64,000 bases of DNA from JAZSNL01 sp045536365 (GTDB taxonomy: Bacteria > Bacillota_I > Bacilli_A > ML615J-28 > CAG-313), in assembly GCA_045536365.1 (NCBI GenBank), contig JAZSNL010000024.1, forward strand, positions 1-64,000, read 5' to 3'. Position 1 is the stretch's first letter, and the number at the start of each line of letters is the position of its first letter. Position numbers and translations under genes: made by a program. Shown here one piece after another: positions 1 to 8,566 of this stretch. The notes beneath the pieces are model-generated. The model did no database searches and was not told the origin of the DNA. It was given only the letters and a program-made list of their open reading frames with translations.

Positions 1-432
1 GCTTATTTAAATATATTAATTCAAACCAAAGAATTAACATTAATAAGCTCAAAATATATGTTTTATAATGTACAAGCAGAGTGTGAAGAAATAGGACAAG
101 AGATTGTTTTGGAAGAAAAAATATTGTATTCAGAAGAAAATTATAGAGATGATAATTATAGCAGTATGGCGATATCTATAGATAACAATTTTTTACATTC
201 TCCCGTTGAATTAGAAAATATTGAAATTAGTATAGATATAGATAGATTGTATTGGGTTACGGAAAAATATTATAAAAAACCTCAAGAACTTGAACCTGAT
301 TTCAGACACTATTATATTATTTATTTTGAAAAAACTATTAGTGATAAAGAAACGGTCTTAAAAATAATAAGAGAACTTGAAAAACATGATTTTGTTTATA
401 AAGTAGATATTTATTGGCATATTTTGTGGTAG
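1..432 (+). CDS. Hypothetical protein, 5' end outside the window
   Basis: The reading frame is open from base 1 to the TAG at 430-432, giving 143 visible residues. The first in-frame ATG (58) has no Shine-Dalgarno sequence before it, so the real start probably lies upstream of the window. The protein is rich in Glu, Asp, Ile and Tyr and has no obvious signal peptide or membrane segment. I recognise no family. It is followed by a decayed gene on the same strand, so it may belong to a degrading accessory segment. Confidence 0.5.
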   Translation, partial: AYLNILIQTKELTLISSKYMFYNVQAECEEIGQEIVLEEKILYSEENYRDDNYSSMAISIDNNFLHSPVELENIEISIDIDRLYWVTEKYYKKPQELEPDFRHYYIIYFEKTISDKETVLKIIRELEKHDFVYKVDIYWHILW

Positions 433-441
433 AAAGGATGA

Positions 442-907
442 AGATTAAATGCATACAAGGCATTATCATCTATAGAGCATACTCATGAATATAGTTATCA
501 ATATTTAAATAAAAATAGTCATATTTTGACTTGTAGGTGTGGAGCAACATCAGGTTTAAGACAAGGACATGCTATAAGCATAGATGATGTTGGAAAAACT
601 TATGCTAATTGTTTAGGATGCGGTTATTTATTGAATTTGAATTCTGACTCAGCTGTGATAATGGGAATTAATTCACCTTCTGTCATTAAAGTATCTTTAA
701 ATGGAAGTTACATTTTATCTAATCAAATGATAGTTTTAGTTGATGAGGATGTAAGAGCTTATTTAAATGGTACATTAGTTTTCTATAATAAAAGTGGAAA
801 CTTGAATACGGAATAGTTTATAGTGCAGTTGTTGATAAAAAAATACTCGTTTCATTAACAAATCTGTTTACGAAGAATTAAAGAAAGAATTAGAAAATAG
901 ATTATAA
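442..907 (+). pseudogene. Frameshifted remnant of a Cys/His-motif protein
   Basis: One frame runs 442-816 and contains HTHEYSY, then CRCG and CLGCG, a pattern I associate with secreted or surface proteins of gut Firmicutes. It has no ATG; a TTG at 526 is the only conventional start codon I noted, and coding sense clearly begins before it. At the A-run 790-793 coding sense moves to another frame (WKLEYGIVYSAVV, DKKILVSLT). At the A-run near 861 it moves again to VYEELKKELENRL and a TAA at 905-907. Restoring one A at each site would give one continuous C-terminus. This is either a true pseudogene or two homopolymer sequencing errors. The start cannot be fixed. Confidence 0.6.
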
Positions 908-911
908 TTAT

Positions 912-944
912 AAAACTCCCTATTAATAGGGAGTTTTTATATAT
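912..944 (+). terminator. Rho-independent terminator
   Basis: Perfect 11-bp stem 912-922 / 927-937 with a TTAA loop; the T-run lies in the descending arm. It closes the pseudogene transcript and isolates tgt. Confidence 0.8.
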
Positions 945-974
945 AATAATAAATTTTAGAACATAATAAAATAC

Positions 975-1003
975 TTGAAAAAAACTACAATTCATTGTAT
1001 AAT
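975..1003 (+). promoter_or_regulatory. Sigma-A promoter of tgt
   Basis: TTGAAA at 975-980 and TATAAT at 998-1003 are separated by 17 bp. The transcript would begin near 1010, so no start codon upstream of that (for example the TTG at 975) can be used for tgt. Confidence 0.8.
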
Positions 1004-1031
1004 AGTTAATAAGAAAGTAGGAATATATATT

Positions 1032-2162
1032 ATGGTTATTAAGTATCAATTAATTAAAAAAGATCCTCGTTCAATGGCAAGACTTGGAACTGTAACAACA
1101 CCTCATTCAACATTTGAAACTCCTTGTTTTATGCCGGTAGGAACTCAGGCAACAGTAAAAACATTATCAAAAGAAGAAATAGAATCAACAGGTGCGGGTA
1201 TTATCTTAGGTAATACTTATCATTTATGGAATCAACCAGGACATAAAATTATCGAAAAAGCTGGTGGATTACATAAATTTATGAATTGGGATAAATCAAT
1301 ATTAACTGACTCTGGAGGATTTCAAGTATTTTCACTTGCAAAACTTCGTGATATTAAAGAAGAAGGTGTTCATTTTAATCATCATAAGTCTGGTGCAAAA
1401 TTATTTTTATCACCTGAAAAAGCTATTGAAATACAAAATAGTCTAGGTAGTGATATTATGATGAGTTTTGATGAATGTCCACCATATCCTGCTACTAGAA
1501 AATACATGATTGATTCAGTAGAAAGAACAATTAGATGGGCTAAAAGAGGTTTAGAAGCTCATCAAAAACCGGATACTCAAGGTTTATTTGGAATTGTTCA
1601 AGGTGGTAATTATCAAGATATTCGTGAATATTGTGCAAAAGAATTAACTGCTCTTCCTTTTGATGGTTATTCAATAGGAGGACTTAGTGTTGGAGAACCT
1701 AAGTCAATTCAAAACGAGGTTTTAACATACACTACTCCATTACTTCCAGAAGATAAACCGCGATATTTAATGGGTGTAGGTAGCCCTGGTGCTATTTTAG
1801 ATGGTGTAGAACGTGGTGTTGATATGTTTGACTGTGTTTTACCAACTAGAATTGCGAGACATTCTTGTGCAATGACTTCTCGTGGTAGATTGATCTTAAA
1901 GAATAAAGAATTTGAAGAAGATTTTACAACTCTTGATCCTGAATGTGATTGTTACACTTGTCAATATTATACAAAAGCTTATTTAAGACATTTAGTAAAA
2001 GCTGATGAAATTTTAGGTGCAAGATTAATTAGTTTACATAATATTCATTTCTTACAAAATTTAATGAGAGAAATCAGATTGGCTATAAAAGAAGATCGTT
2101 TCTTAGAATATAAAGAAATGTTCTACGCAAAATATGGCTTAACTGATGATAAGGATTTCTAA
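1032..2162 (+). CDS. tgt: tRNA-guanine transglycosylase (queuine/preQ1)
   Basis: Exchanges the guanine at the wobble position of GUN-anticodon tRNAs for preQ1, in the cytoplasm. The 376-residue length is typical of bacterial Tgt. Visible hallmarks are the general-base motif DSGGFQ, the nucleophile region VDMFDCVLPTR, and the zinc site CxCxxC followed by a His about 26 residues later (CDCYTC ... SLHNIHF). I chose ATG 1032 because it lies about 22 bases downstream of the predicted transcription start and has a GGA-type ribosome site. No queA or preQ1 gene is next to it. The downstream lipoprotein begins 1 bp after the stop and is probably cotranscribed. Confidence 0.93.
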   Translation: MVIKYQLIKKDPRSMARLGTVTTPHSTFETPCFMPVGTQATVKTLSKEEIESTGAGIILGNTYHLWNQPGHKIIEKAGGLHKFMNWDKSILTDSGGFQVFSLAKLRDIKEEGVHFNHHKSGAKLFLSPEKAIEIQNSLGSDIMMSFDECPPYPATRKYMIDSVERTIRWAKRGLEAHQKPDTQGLFGIVQGGNYQDIREYCAKELTALPFDGYSIGGLSVGEPKSIQNEVLTYTTPLLPEDKPRYLMGVGSPGAILDGVERGVDMFDCVLPTRIARHSCAMTSRGRLILKNKEFEEDFTTLDPECDCYTCQYYTKAYLRHLVKADEILGARLISLHNIHFLQNLMREIRLAIKEDRFLEYKEMFYAKYGLTDDKDF

Positions 2163-2163
2163 T

Positions 2164-3111
2164 ATGAAAAGAAGATTAATGATATTATTTTCAATTGTTT
2201 TAATATTACTATGTACTTCATGTGCATCTTCATGTAGTTGTTTAGTTAATGAATATGAAACTCATGAAGGTGGAGTTTATATAACAATGCCTGATTCTTT
2301 AAAAGTGCATATGATATATCCTGATGATATTCCAAGTTTATTTTTTGAAATGGATAGTGTAAATGTAACAAAAAATTCATCTCCTTCAACTCGTATTTTT
2401 GTTCAAAATGATCCATTCGCAATAAGTGAAGCATGGGCGAAACATTTAGAAAGATATGATGATGATGAATATATCATTTTAAATAGTGTACATCAAGAAT
2501 ATGACAAAGATGGAAAAGTAAAATTTGGTAAAGGAACATTGACATTAGATGAATTTGATGAAAATGGAAATGTTCAAAAACATTCTGTTGAACAAAGAAT
2601 TGTTGCGTGGGATAAAGATGGCACTAGATATTCATATCAATATCGTACTTTTGTAAGTGAAGGAAAAAGATATTATTCTTATTGTTATGCAGAAAATTTA
2701 ACAATCGTTATGGAACAACCATTAATGGTTATTCAACAAGAAACTGGTAATAATAAATTATTATTAATACCCCTTCCTTTTGATACTAAATATGAAGTAG
2801 GTATTAACTTAACCGCAGAAGCTTTAATAACGAAAAATACATATTGTTATGAAGTTAATCCGCAATATTATCAATATAAATTCCCTGAAACTTTAACAGG
2901 TTTAACATATGAACAAAAAGTTGAACAAGTTAGAAATTGGTATATGGAATATTGTAAAGGAAGAGATGAGTATTATACTGATGAAAAAGCTGATTTTATT
3001 ATTGAATATGCAGGTGCTCGTTTCAAAGTTGACTTTATAGAAAATAAGAATGAAACTGAAAAATCTTATTTTTCATTAGAATATTTAGGTTCATCTTATA
3101 GTAAACAATAA
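2164..3111 (+). CDS. Putative lipoprotein, unknown function
   Basis: 315 residues. The N-terminus is MKRR, then a hydrophobic stretch, then LLCTSC ending at Cys20, a near-lipobox (Cys rather than Leu at -3), so it is probably secreted and lipidated. The mature part is acidic and aromatic, with Tyr-rich segments in the middle, and I recognise no domain. An AAGGA ribosome site at 2151-2155, inside the end of tgt, supports ATG 2164. It shares a transcript with tgt, but I see no functional link. A strong terminator follows. Confidence 0.75.
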   Translation: MKRRLMILFSIVLILLCTSCASSCSCLVNEYETHEGGVYITMPDSLKVHMIYPDDIPSLFFEMDSVNVTKNSSPSTRIFVQNDPFAISEAWAKHLERYDDDEYIILNSVHQEYDKDGKVKFGKGTLTLDEFDENGNVQKHSVEQRIVAWDKDGTRYSYQYRTFVSEGKRYYSYCYAENLTIVMEQPLMVIQQETGNNKLLLIPLPFDTKYEVGINLTAEALITKNTYCYEVNPQYYQYKFPETLTGLTYEQKVEQVRNWYMEYCKGRDEYYTDEKADFIIEYAGARFKVDFIENKNETEKSYFSLEYLGSSYSKQ

Positions 3112-3116
3112 ATTAT

Positions 3117-3146
3117 AAAGACTAGGTATTTTACCTAGTCTTTTTT
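3117..3146 (+). terminator. Rho-independent terminator
   Basis: 12-bp stem 3117-3128 / 3132-3143 with a TTT loop and a T-run to 3146, ending the tgt-lipoprotein transcript. Confidence 0.88.
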
Positions 3147-3169
3147 CATATTATTATATAGGTGAAATA

Positions 3170-4261
3170 ATGAAAAAATTAAAGATTGATAAACCATTAT
3201 TTATAGTAACATTAATATTAGTAGTATTCGGATTATTTATGGTATATTCAGCAAGTAATGTTGTTGCGGTATATAAATATGATGATAGTTTTTATTTTTT
3301 AAAAAGACAACTTTTATTTTCAATAATTGGTTTTGTTATTATGTTTTTAATAATAAAAGTTGATATAAATAAAATATATAAAAATGTAACATTAATCTTT
3401 ATTATATCTTTATTATTATTGATCCTAGTTTTAATACCTGGTATAGGTGTTGTTCGAGGTGGGGCAAGAAGTTGGATAGGATTTGGCAGTTTATCAATAC
3501 AACCTGCGGAGTTTATGAAGTTAGGGATTATTTTGTTAATATCTAAGTATCTTTCTAAATATCAAAATGATTTAAAGAAGTTTAAAAATTTTTTAGGTGT
3601 TTTATTATTAGTAATATTAGTTTTTGGATTAATTATGTTACAACCTGATTTTGGAACGGGTCTTGTTTTAGTAGTATCAATAATAATACTTTTGTTTTGT
3701 ACACAAGCTCCAATAAAATATTTTTTATTTTTATTATGTGTTGGAATTTTAGGCATTATAGGATTAATAATAAGTGAACCTTATCGAATGATGAGAATAC
3801 TTGCATATTTGGATCCCTGGAGTGATCCTTTAGGCAGCGGATTTCAAACAATACAATCGTTGTTTGCGGTAGCGCCTAGTGGTATATTTGGACTAGGTTA
3901 TAATAATAGCTTACAAAAACATTTCTTTTTACCAGAACCACAAAATGATTTCATTTTTGCAATAATATGCGAGGAGTTAGGCCTTATTGGATCAATGATT
4001 TTGCTTGGTTTATTTATCTTTATGATTCTAAGAATAATAAGAATAAGCAATAAAGTTGAAGATCAATTTCATAAGTTTTTATCTCTAGGAATTGGTATTT
4101 CTTTATTTGTCCAAGTGTTTATAAATATAGGTGTTGTTATAGGTTTATTACCTGTTACAGGTATTACATTACCATTCATTAGTTATGGCGGTTCAAGTTT
4201 AATTCTTACCTTAGTAATGATAGCTGTAGTGTTAAATATTAGTAAATATCAGGAGGATTAA
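3170..4261 (+). CDS. spoVE: SEDS peptidoglycan glycosyltransferase, SpoVE/FtsW type
   Basis: Polytopic SEDS-family polymerase (363 residues, about ten membrane segments) that polymerises lipid II at the division septum or the spore cortex. Family motifs visible are MVYSAS near the N-terminus, GGARSWIGFGSLSIQPAEFMK, GLGYNNSLQK, LPEPQNDFIFA, EELGLIG and the C-terminal FISYGGSS. It is followed by murG and murB exactly as spoVE is in Bacillus subtilis, and the organism is a sporulator. That favours SpoVE, but an FtsW role cannot be excluded from sequence. Start ATG 3170 follows AGGTGA. Only 2 bp separate it from murG. Confidence 0.85.
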   Translation: MKKLKIDKPLFIVTLILVVFGLFMVYSASNVVAVYKYDDSFYFLKRQLLFSIIGFVIMFLIIKVDINKIYKNVTLIFIISLLLLILVLIPGIGVVRGGARSWIGFGSLSIQPAEFMKLGIILLISKYLSKYQNDLKKFKNFLGVLLLVILVFGLIMLQPDFGTGLVLVVSIIILLFCTQAPIKYFLFLLCVGILGIIGLIISEPYRMMRILAYLDPWSDPLGSGFQTIQSLFAVAPSGIFGLGYNNSLQKHFFLPEPQNDFIFAIICEELGLIGSMILLGLFIFMILRIIRISNKVEDQFHKFLSLGIGISLFVQVFINIGVVIGLLPVTGITLPFISYGGSSLILTLVMIAVVLNISKYQED

Positions 4262-4263
4262 TA

Positions 4264-5307
4264 TTGAAAAAAATAGTTTTTTTAGCTGGTGGAACACTTG
4301 GTCATATTTATCCAACTATATCATTTATTAATAGTCTAGATAAAAAGAAATATCAAATTATGTTAATAGTAACAAAAAAAGATAAAAGATTTAACATAGA
4401 AGAAAAAGTTACTGAAGTAGATATTAAATATATTGAAGCTTATGGAATCAATAGGAAAAACTTGTTTAACATAATTATAAAGAACATAAGTGCTTATCAT
4501 ATAATTAAACAAATTTTAAAAGATTTCAAACCTAATGTCGTTATTGGTATGGGTGGATACATAAGTGGAATTGGCATATATTCTGCTATTAGATTAAAGA
4601 TTAAAACAATTATTCATGAACAAAATTCTATAATGGGATTGGCTAATAAATTAGTTTACAAAAAAGTAGATAGGTTATTAGTATCATATAAAATGAATTT
4701 AAAAAATGAACTATATATTGGTAACCCTCGCTATATTGATTCTAAGAATTATGTTCATAAAAAAAGTTTTATTTCTAATAAAAATAATTTACTTTTTATA
4801 TCAGGTTCTTTAGGATCTAAAAGAATAAATGAGCTCGTCGTGGAATTTATAAATAGCGAATTATCAAATAAATATTTTATAACTGTTATAACAGGAGAAA
4901 AATACTATGAAGATGTAAAAAAAAGTATATATAAAAACAATGTTTTATTAATTCCTAAAACATCGAATATGTTAGAACATATTAGTAACAACGATATTAT
5001 TATTTCTAGAAGTGGATCTTCAAGTATATTTGAAATACTTGGTAGAAAAAAAGTATCTATTTTAATACCTAGTCCTAATGTTACTAATAATCATCAAGAA
5101 TATAATAGTAAATTAGTATCTTATAACTCACTAGGAGAAGTTATTTTAGAAAAAGATTTATCTTTAGAATATTTTGTTAAAGTACTAAATAGAATTAATA
5201 AGGATTATCAAAAATATATAAATAATTTAAATAATTTTGATATGCCGGAAACAAATAAATTATTTATAGATTGTATCAAAGAACTAACGGGGGATTTTAA
5301 TGAATGA
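4264..5307 (+). CDS. murG: UDP-GlcNAc:lipid I GlcNAc transferase MurG
   Basis: GT28 glycosyltransferase that converts lipid I to lipid II on the inner membrane face. It starts at TTG 4264, supported by AGGAGG at 4251-4256. At 347 residues it has the usual two-lobe length. Motifs are GGTLGHIYP at residues 8-16, SGSLGSKRIN in the middle, SRSGSSSIFE and NHQEYNS (the acceptor and donor sites). The first glycine-rich loop departs from the usual GGTGGH, with Leu replacing one Gly. It overlaps murB by 8 bp. Confidence 0.9.
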   Translation: MKKIVFLAGGTLGHIYPTISFINSLDKKKYQIMLIVTKKDKRFNIEEKVTEVDIKYIEAYGINRKNLFNIIIKNISAYHIIKQILKDFKPNVVIGMGGYISGIGIYSAIRLKIKTIIHEQNSIMGLANKLVYKKVDRLLVSYKMNLKNELYIGNPRYIDSKNYVHKKSFISNKNNLLFISGSLGSKRINELVVEFINSELSNKYFITVITGEKYYEDVKKSIYKNNVLLIPKTSNMLEHISNNDIIISRSGSSSIFEILGRKKVSILIPSPNVTNNHQEYNSKLVSYNSLGEVILEKDLSLEYFVKVLNRINKDYQKYINNLNNFDMPETNKLFIDCIKELTGDFNE

Positions 5308-6202
5308 TTTTATTGATTATTTAGTATCTAATAATTTAGGAGACTATAAAGAAAACGTTAGTTTTAAAAAATTAACATCACTTAAAATAGGTGGCACCGC
5401 AAGATTATATGTAGAACCTAATAGTGAAGATAGTTTAAAAAAGATAGTCACTTACTTAAAACAAAATTGTCTTCAATATTTTGTTATTGGAAATGGAACA
5501 AATTTATTAATAAATGATCGTTTCTTTGATTTAGTTGTTATTAGTTTAAAAAAATTAAATGAATTTATATCATATAACAATGGTTGTTTTTTAATAGGTG
5601 CAGGATGTAATGCTGGGAAAGTGGCTTCTAAACTTACTAAATTAGGTTATACAGGTTTTGAATTTATGAGTGTTATACCAGGAACAATTGGTGGTTTAAC
5701 ATATATGAATGCTTCTGCTTTTAATAGATCTATGAGCGATATATTAGTAACTGTTAATTATTTAGATAATTTAGGCAATTTTAATATGATGTTTGTTAAA
5801 GACTTTGAATTTAGTTACCGCAACAGTCCGTTTCAAAATAAAGATTGCATAATAACATCAGTAATAATTAATTTAACATATGTAGGTAGTGTTAGAATTG
5901 CAGAAGAAAAAATAGAAAGATATTATAAAATTAAAAAAAGTACTCAACCGATTAATAGTAAGAATGCGGGGAGTACATTTAAAAATAATAATGATATATC
6001 AAGTTGGAAAATTATTGATGAATTAGGATTTCGTGGATATTCAATAGGGGATGCAGAAGTAAGTTGTAAACACGCTAATTTTTTAATTAATCGATGTAAC
6101 GCAAGTTTTAAAGATATGTTTAATTTAATTTGTAAAATAAAAGAAGCTGCAAAAGATAAATGTAATATAAATTTAGATTGTGAATGGGAAATTATTGAAT
6201 AG
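5300..6202 (+). CDS. murB: UDP-N-acetylenolpyruvoylglucosamine reductase
   Basis: FAD enzyme that reduces UDP-GlcNAc-enolpyruvate to UDP-MurNAc in the cytoplasm. 300 residues, the size of the shorter (type II) MurB of Firmicutes. Visible elements are the FAD-binding stretch GNGTNLLIND, the loop SVIPGTIGG, YRNSPFQNK, and the proton-donor region NAGSTFKN (Ser). A GGGGGA ribosome site lies inside murG and the start overlaps murG by 8 bp, so the two are probably translationally coupled. The terminator stem begins within the last codons. Confidence 0.92.
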   Translation: MNDFIDYLVSNNLGDYKENVSFKKLTSLKIGGTARLYVEPNSEDSLKKIVTYLKQNCLQYFVIGNGTNLLINDRFFDLVVISLKKLNEFISYNNGCFLIGAGCNAGKVASKLTKLGYTGFEFMSVIPGTIGGLTYMNASAFNRSMSDILVTVNYLDNLGNFNMMFVKDFEFSYRNSPFQNKDCIITSVIINLTYVGSVRIAEEKIERYYKIKKSTQPINSKNAGSTFKNNNDISSWKIIDELGFRGYSIGDAEVSCKHANFLINRCNASFKDMFNLICKIKEAAKDKCNINLDCEWEIIE

Positions 6203-6217
6203 CCCATTCTTTTTTTA
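6182..6217 (+). terminator. Terminator overlapping the murB stop
   Basis: 7-bp stem 6182-6188 (GAATGGG) / 6203-6209 (CCCATTC), 14-nt loop, then TTTTTTT. The left arm is coding. The loop is large, so strength is uncertain. Confidence 0.6.
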
Positions 6218-6251
6218 ATTTTTTACATATTCTATGGTGAGGAGGTTAATA

Positions 6252-6644
6252 ATGAATCATATAAACTATTTTGAAAACTCTCATAGTCATTTAAGATATT
6301 TAACTAGTAACGATTTTTTAAATCCTATTGAAGCTTTATCTTATGGTAATATTGATCCAGAATTATACTTAGGATATAAAAACTATAAGGTAAAAATGGT
6401 TAACCCTACTTTAGATAATGTTTTAAAAGCATATTTGTTTGCGATGATAGAATTGAATTTATATTTAGATACTCATCCAAATGATAGTAATGCGGTTAAT
6501 TTATTTAATAATTATTCGAAAGATTTTAAAGTAATTCTAGAACAATATGAAAATGAAAATGGAGTTTTATCAATATTATCAAATAAGTATAACAATAAGT
6601 GGAATTATGCAAAAAATTGGCCATGGGAAAGGGGAAATAAATAA
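6252..6644 (+). CDS. Spore coat CotJA-CotJB fusion protein
   Basis: 130 residues from ATG 6252, supported by GAGGAGG at 6239-6245. Residues about 23-42 (LNPIEALSYGNIDPELYLGY) match the P-x-EAL-x-x-G-x-x-x-P-x-L-Y core of CotJA. Residues 54-130 match CotJB, including IELNLYLDTHPND at 66-78, an N-x-YS segment and a C-terminal NWPWE. In Bacillus these are two adjacent genes, cotJA and cotJB, under sigma-E; here they form one shortened polypeptide directly before cotJC (1-nt overlap). The role, assembly of CotJC into the inner coat, is inferred from family and context. Confidence 0.8.
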   Translation: MNHINYFENSHSHLRYLTSNDFLNPIEALSYGNIDPELYLGYKNYKVKMVNPTLDNVLKAYLFAMIELNLYLDTHPNDSNAVNLFNNYSKDFKVILEQYENENGVLSILSNKYNNKWNYAKNWPWERGNK

Positions 6645-7204
6645 TGTGGGCATATTTAAAAACATTAGAATATCCTGTTAATATTAAAAAAAGAGATTTA
6701 AAAATGGCTAAAATAATGACTTCACAATACGGAGGAGGACAAGGAGAATTAGCAGCAGCAATTCGATATTTAAATCAAAGACTTACTATGCCCGATGATT
6801 ATGGTAAAGCATTACTAACAGATATAGGAACTGAAGAGTTAGCTCATATTGAAATGTTACAAACAATGATTTATCAGTTAACAAAAGGAGCAACGATTGA
6901 AGAAGTTAAAGCAGCAGGATTAGAACCATATTATACAGAACATCAACTAGATGTTTTCCCTGTGAATGCAGATGGAGTTTTCTTTACAACTGCATATATA
7001 TCATCAGTAGGTGATATTAAAGCTAATTTAGTAGAAGACTTAGCAGCTGAACAAAAAGCAAGGGCAGTTTATGAAAATCTAATTGATTTAGCCAGTGATC
7101 CAGATGTTATTGAACCACTACTATTTTTAAGACAAAGAGAAGTTGTACATTATCAAAGATTTAAAGAATTATTAGAACATTATGAAAAAGAAAAATTAAT
7201 ATAA
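6644..7204 (+). CDS. cotJC: Spore coat protein CotJC, manganese-catalase family
   Basis: 186 residues, the usual CotJC length. The dimanganese ligand pattern of the Mn-catalase fold is complete by eye: E35 in GGGQGELAAA, E65 and H68 in TEELAHIEML, then the second-half Glu and His in AAEQKARAVYE and REVVHYQR. The protein is deposited in the spore coat and may have catalase activity. Its ATG overlaps the stop of the CotJA-CotJB fusion (TAATG), indicating an operon. A terminator follows, so this is a two-gene cotJ operon. Confidence 0.93.
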   Translation: MWAYLKTLEYPVNIKKRDLKMAKIMTSQYGGGQGELAAAIRYLNQRLTMPDDYGKALLTDIGTEELAHIEMLQTMIYQLTKGATIEEVKAAGLEPYYTEHQLDVFPVNADGVFFTTAYISSVGDIKANLVEDLAAEQKARAVYENLIDLASDPDVIEPLLFLRQREVVHYQRFKELLEHYEKEKLI

Positions 7205-7205
7205 G

Positions 7206-7229
7206 AAAGCCTTTTAAGGCTTTTTTATT
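7206..7229 (+). terminator. Rho-independent terminator of the cotJ operon
   Basis: AAAGCC(TT) / (AA)GGCTTT stem 7206-7213 / 7216-7223 followed by T's. Confidence 0.75.
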
Positions 7230-7255
7230 ATAAAAAAATATTATTGTTACCTTTC

Positions 7256-7284
7256 TTGAAAAAATAAAGGCTTTATGTTATAAT
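7256..7284 (+). promoter_or_regulatory. Sigma-A promoter of ackA
   Basis: TTGAAA 7256-7261, 17-bp spacer, TATAAT 7279-7284 with an extended TG at 7276-7277. Confidence 0.85.
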
Positions 7285-7311
7285 ATATTCGATAGAAGAT
7301 GGAGGTATATT

Positions 7312-8511
7312 ATGAGTAAAATTATGGCGGTTAATGCCGGAAGTTCATCACTTAAATTTCAAATGTTACAAATGCCAGAAGAATTGGTAATTACTGAAGG
7401 ACAATTCGAAAAAATAGGTTTAAAAGATCCTGTTTTCACTATTGAATATCAAGGAGAAAAACATAAAAATATCGTTGATATTGAAAATCATGCAGATTGT
7501 GTTGAAATGTTATTAAAAACATTATTAGAAATGCACATCGTAGAATCATTAGAAGAAATCTCAGGTGTAGGTCATCGTGTATTACACTGTGGTGAAAAAT
7601 TTAGCGATTCTGTTTTATTAGATGATTATGCAATAGAAGTTATTGAATCTGTTTGTGATTTAGGCCCACTACATAATCCAGCTAACTTAATTGGTATTAG
7701 AGCATTCCAAAAAGCTTTACCAAATGTTCCTCAAGTAGCTGTATTTGATACATCTTTCCATTTAACAATGCCAGATGAATCATTTATGTATGCTTTACCA
7801 TATGAATGGTATACAAAACATGGTGTTCGTAAATATGGTTTCCACGGAACAAGTCATAAATATGTTTCAAGAAAAGCTGCAGAATTCTTAGGAAAACCAA
7901 TCGAAGAATTAAGAATTGTTACTGCTCACTTAGGAAATGGTGCAAGTTTAGCAGCTGTTAAAAATGGAAAAGTAGTTGATACTACAATGGGTTTAACACC
8001 ACTTGAAGGTTTACCAATGGGTACTCGTAGCGGTAGTTTTGACCCTGCAATTATTGAATTTATTTGTAAGAAAGAAAAATTGACTGTAGAAGAAGTAAAT
8101 ACTATCTTAAATAAAAAATCAGGTTATATTGGCTTTTATCCTAAATCAAGTGATGCGCGTGAAGTACGTGCTGCAGCTGCAGAAGGAGATTATCGTGCAG
8201 ATTTAATCTTAAGAATGCAAGCTAAGAAAGTAACTGATTATATTGGTAGTTATTTCGTATATATGGGTGGAATCGATGTACTTGTATTTACAGCAGGTAT
8301 TGGTGAAAAATCACCTGAAACTCGTTTAGAAATTTGTAAACGATTAAAAGAAGCATTAGGTGTAGAAATTGATTTAGAAAAGAATAAGATTAAAGGTGAA
8401 TTAATGGAAATATCTACTCCTAATTCAAAAATAAAAGTATTAGTAGTACCTACAAACGAAGAGTTAATGATTGCAAGAGATACTATTCGTTTAGGTAATA
8501 TTGAAGAATAA
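7312..8511 (+). CDS. ackA: Acetate kinase
   Basis: Interconverts acetyl phosphate + ADP and acetate + ATP, the substrate-level ATP step of acetate fermentation. 399 residues, full length. Motifs of the acetokinase family are NAGSSSLKFQ at the N-terminus, VFDTSFH, GFHGTSHKYVS, TAHLGNGAS, PLEGLPMGTRSGSFDP and the late FTAGIGEKSPETR. It has its own consensus promoter and a GGAGG site. No phosphotransacetylase gene is adjacent. No terminator is visible after it, so some reading into the next gene is possible. Confidence 0.97.
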   Translation: MSKIMAVNAGSSSLKFQMLQMPEELVITEGQFEKIGLKDPVFTIEYQGEKHKNIVDIENHADCVEMLLKTLLEMHIVESLEEISGVGHRVLHCGEKFSDSVLLDDYAIEVIESVCDLGPLHNPANLIGIRAFQKALPNVPQVAVFDTSFHLTMPDESFMYALPYEWYTKHGVRKYGFHGTSHKYVSRKAAEFLGKPIEELRIVTAHLGNGASLAAVKNGKVVDTTMGLTPLEGLPMGTRSGSFDPAIIEFICKKEKLTVEEVNTILNKKSGYIGFYPKSSDAREVRAAAAEGDYRADLILRMQAKKVTDYIGSYFVYMGGIDVLVFTAGIGEKSPETRLEICKRLKEALGVEIDLEKNKIKGELMEISTPNSKIKVLVVPTNEELMIARDTIRLGNIEE

Positions 8512-8518
8512 AAAAACT

Positions 8519-8547
8519 TTGACATTGAATATTTAATTTGATATAAT
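8519..8547 (+). promoter_or_regulatory. Sigma-A promoter of the TerB-like/trypsin-like gene
   Basis: Perfect TTGACA 8519-8524 and TATAAT 8542-8547 with a 17-bp spacer and extended TGA. It is among the closest to consensus in the window. Confidence 0.88.
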
Positions 8548-8566
8548 AAATTTGAGGTGAATAATA

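Noticed and set aside
526..816. A stand-alone 96-residue gene from TTG 526
   Set aside because: Coding similarity starts upstream of the TTG and continues downstream in other frames, so it is a fragment of a broken gene.
975..1031. N-terminal extension of Tgt from a TTG at 975
   Set aside because: The TTG is the -35 element of the tgt promoter, upstream of the predicted transcription start; ATG 1032 gives the normal Tgt N-terminus.
3126..3154. Sigma-E-like promoter before spoVE (GTATTTT-14-CATATTAT)
   Set aside because: It lies within the preceding terminator and matches only 11 of 15 positions; in this AT-rich DNA that is expected by chance.
6205..6233. Sigma-E promoter for the cotJ operon (CATATTCT)
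   Set aside because: The -10 matches six of eight positions but no -35 is present at the right distance.
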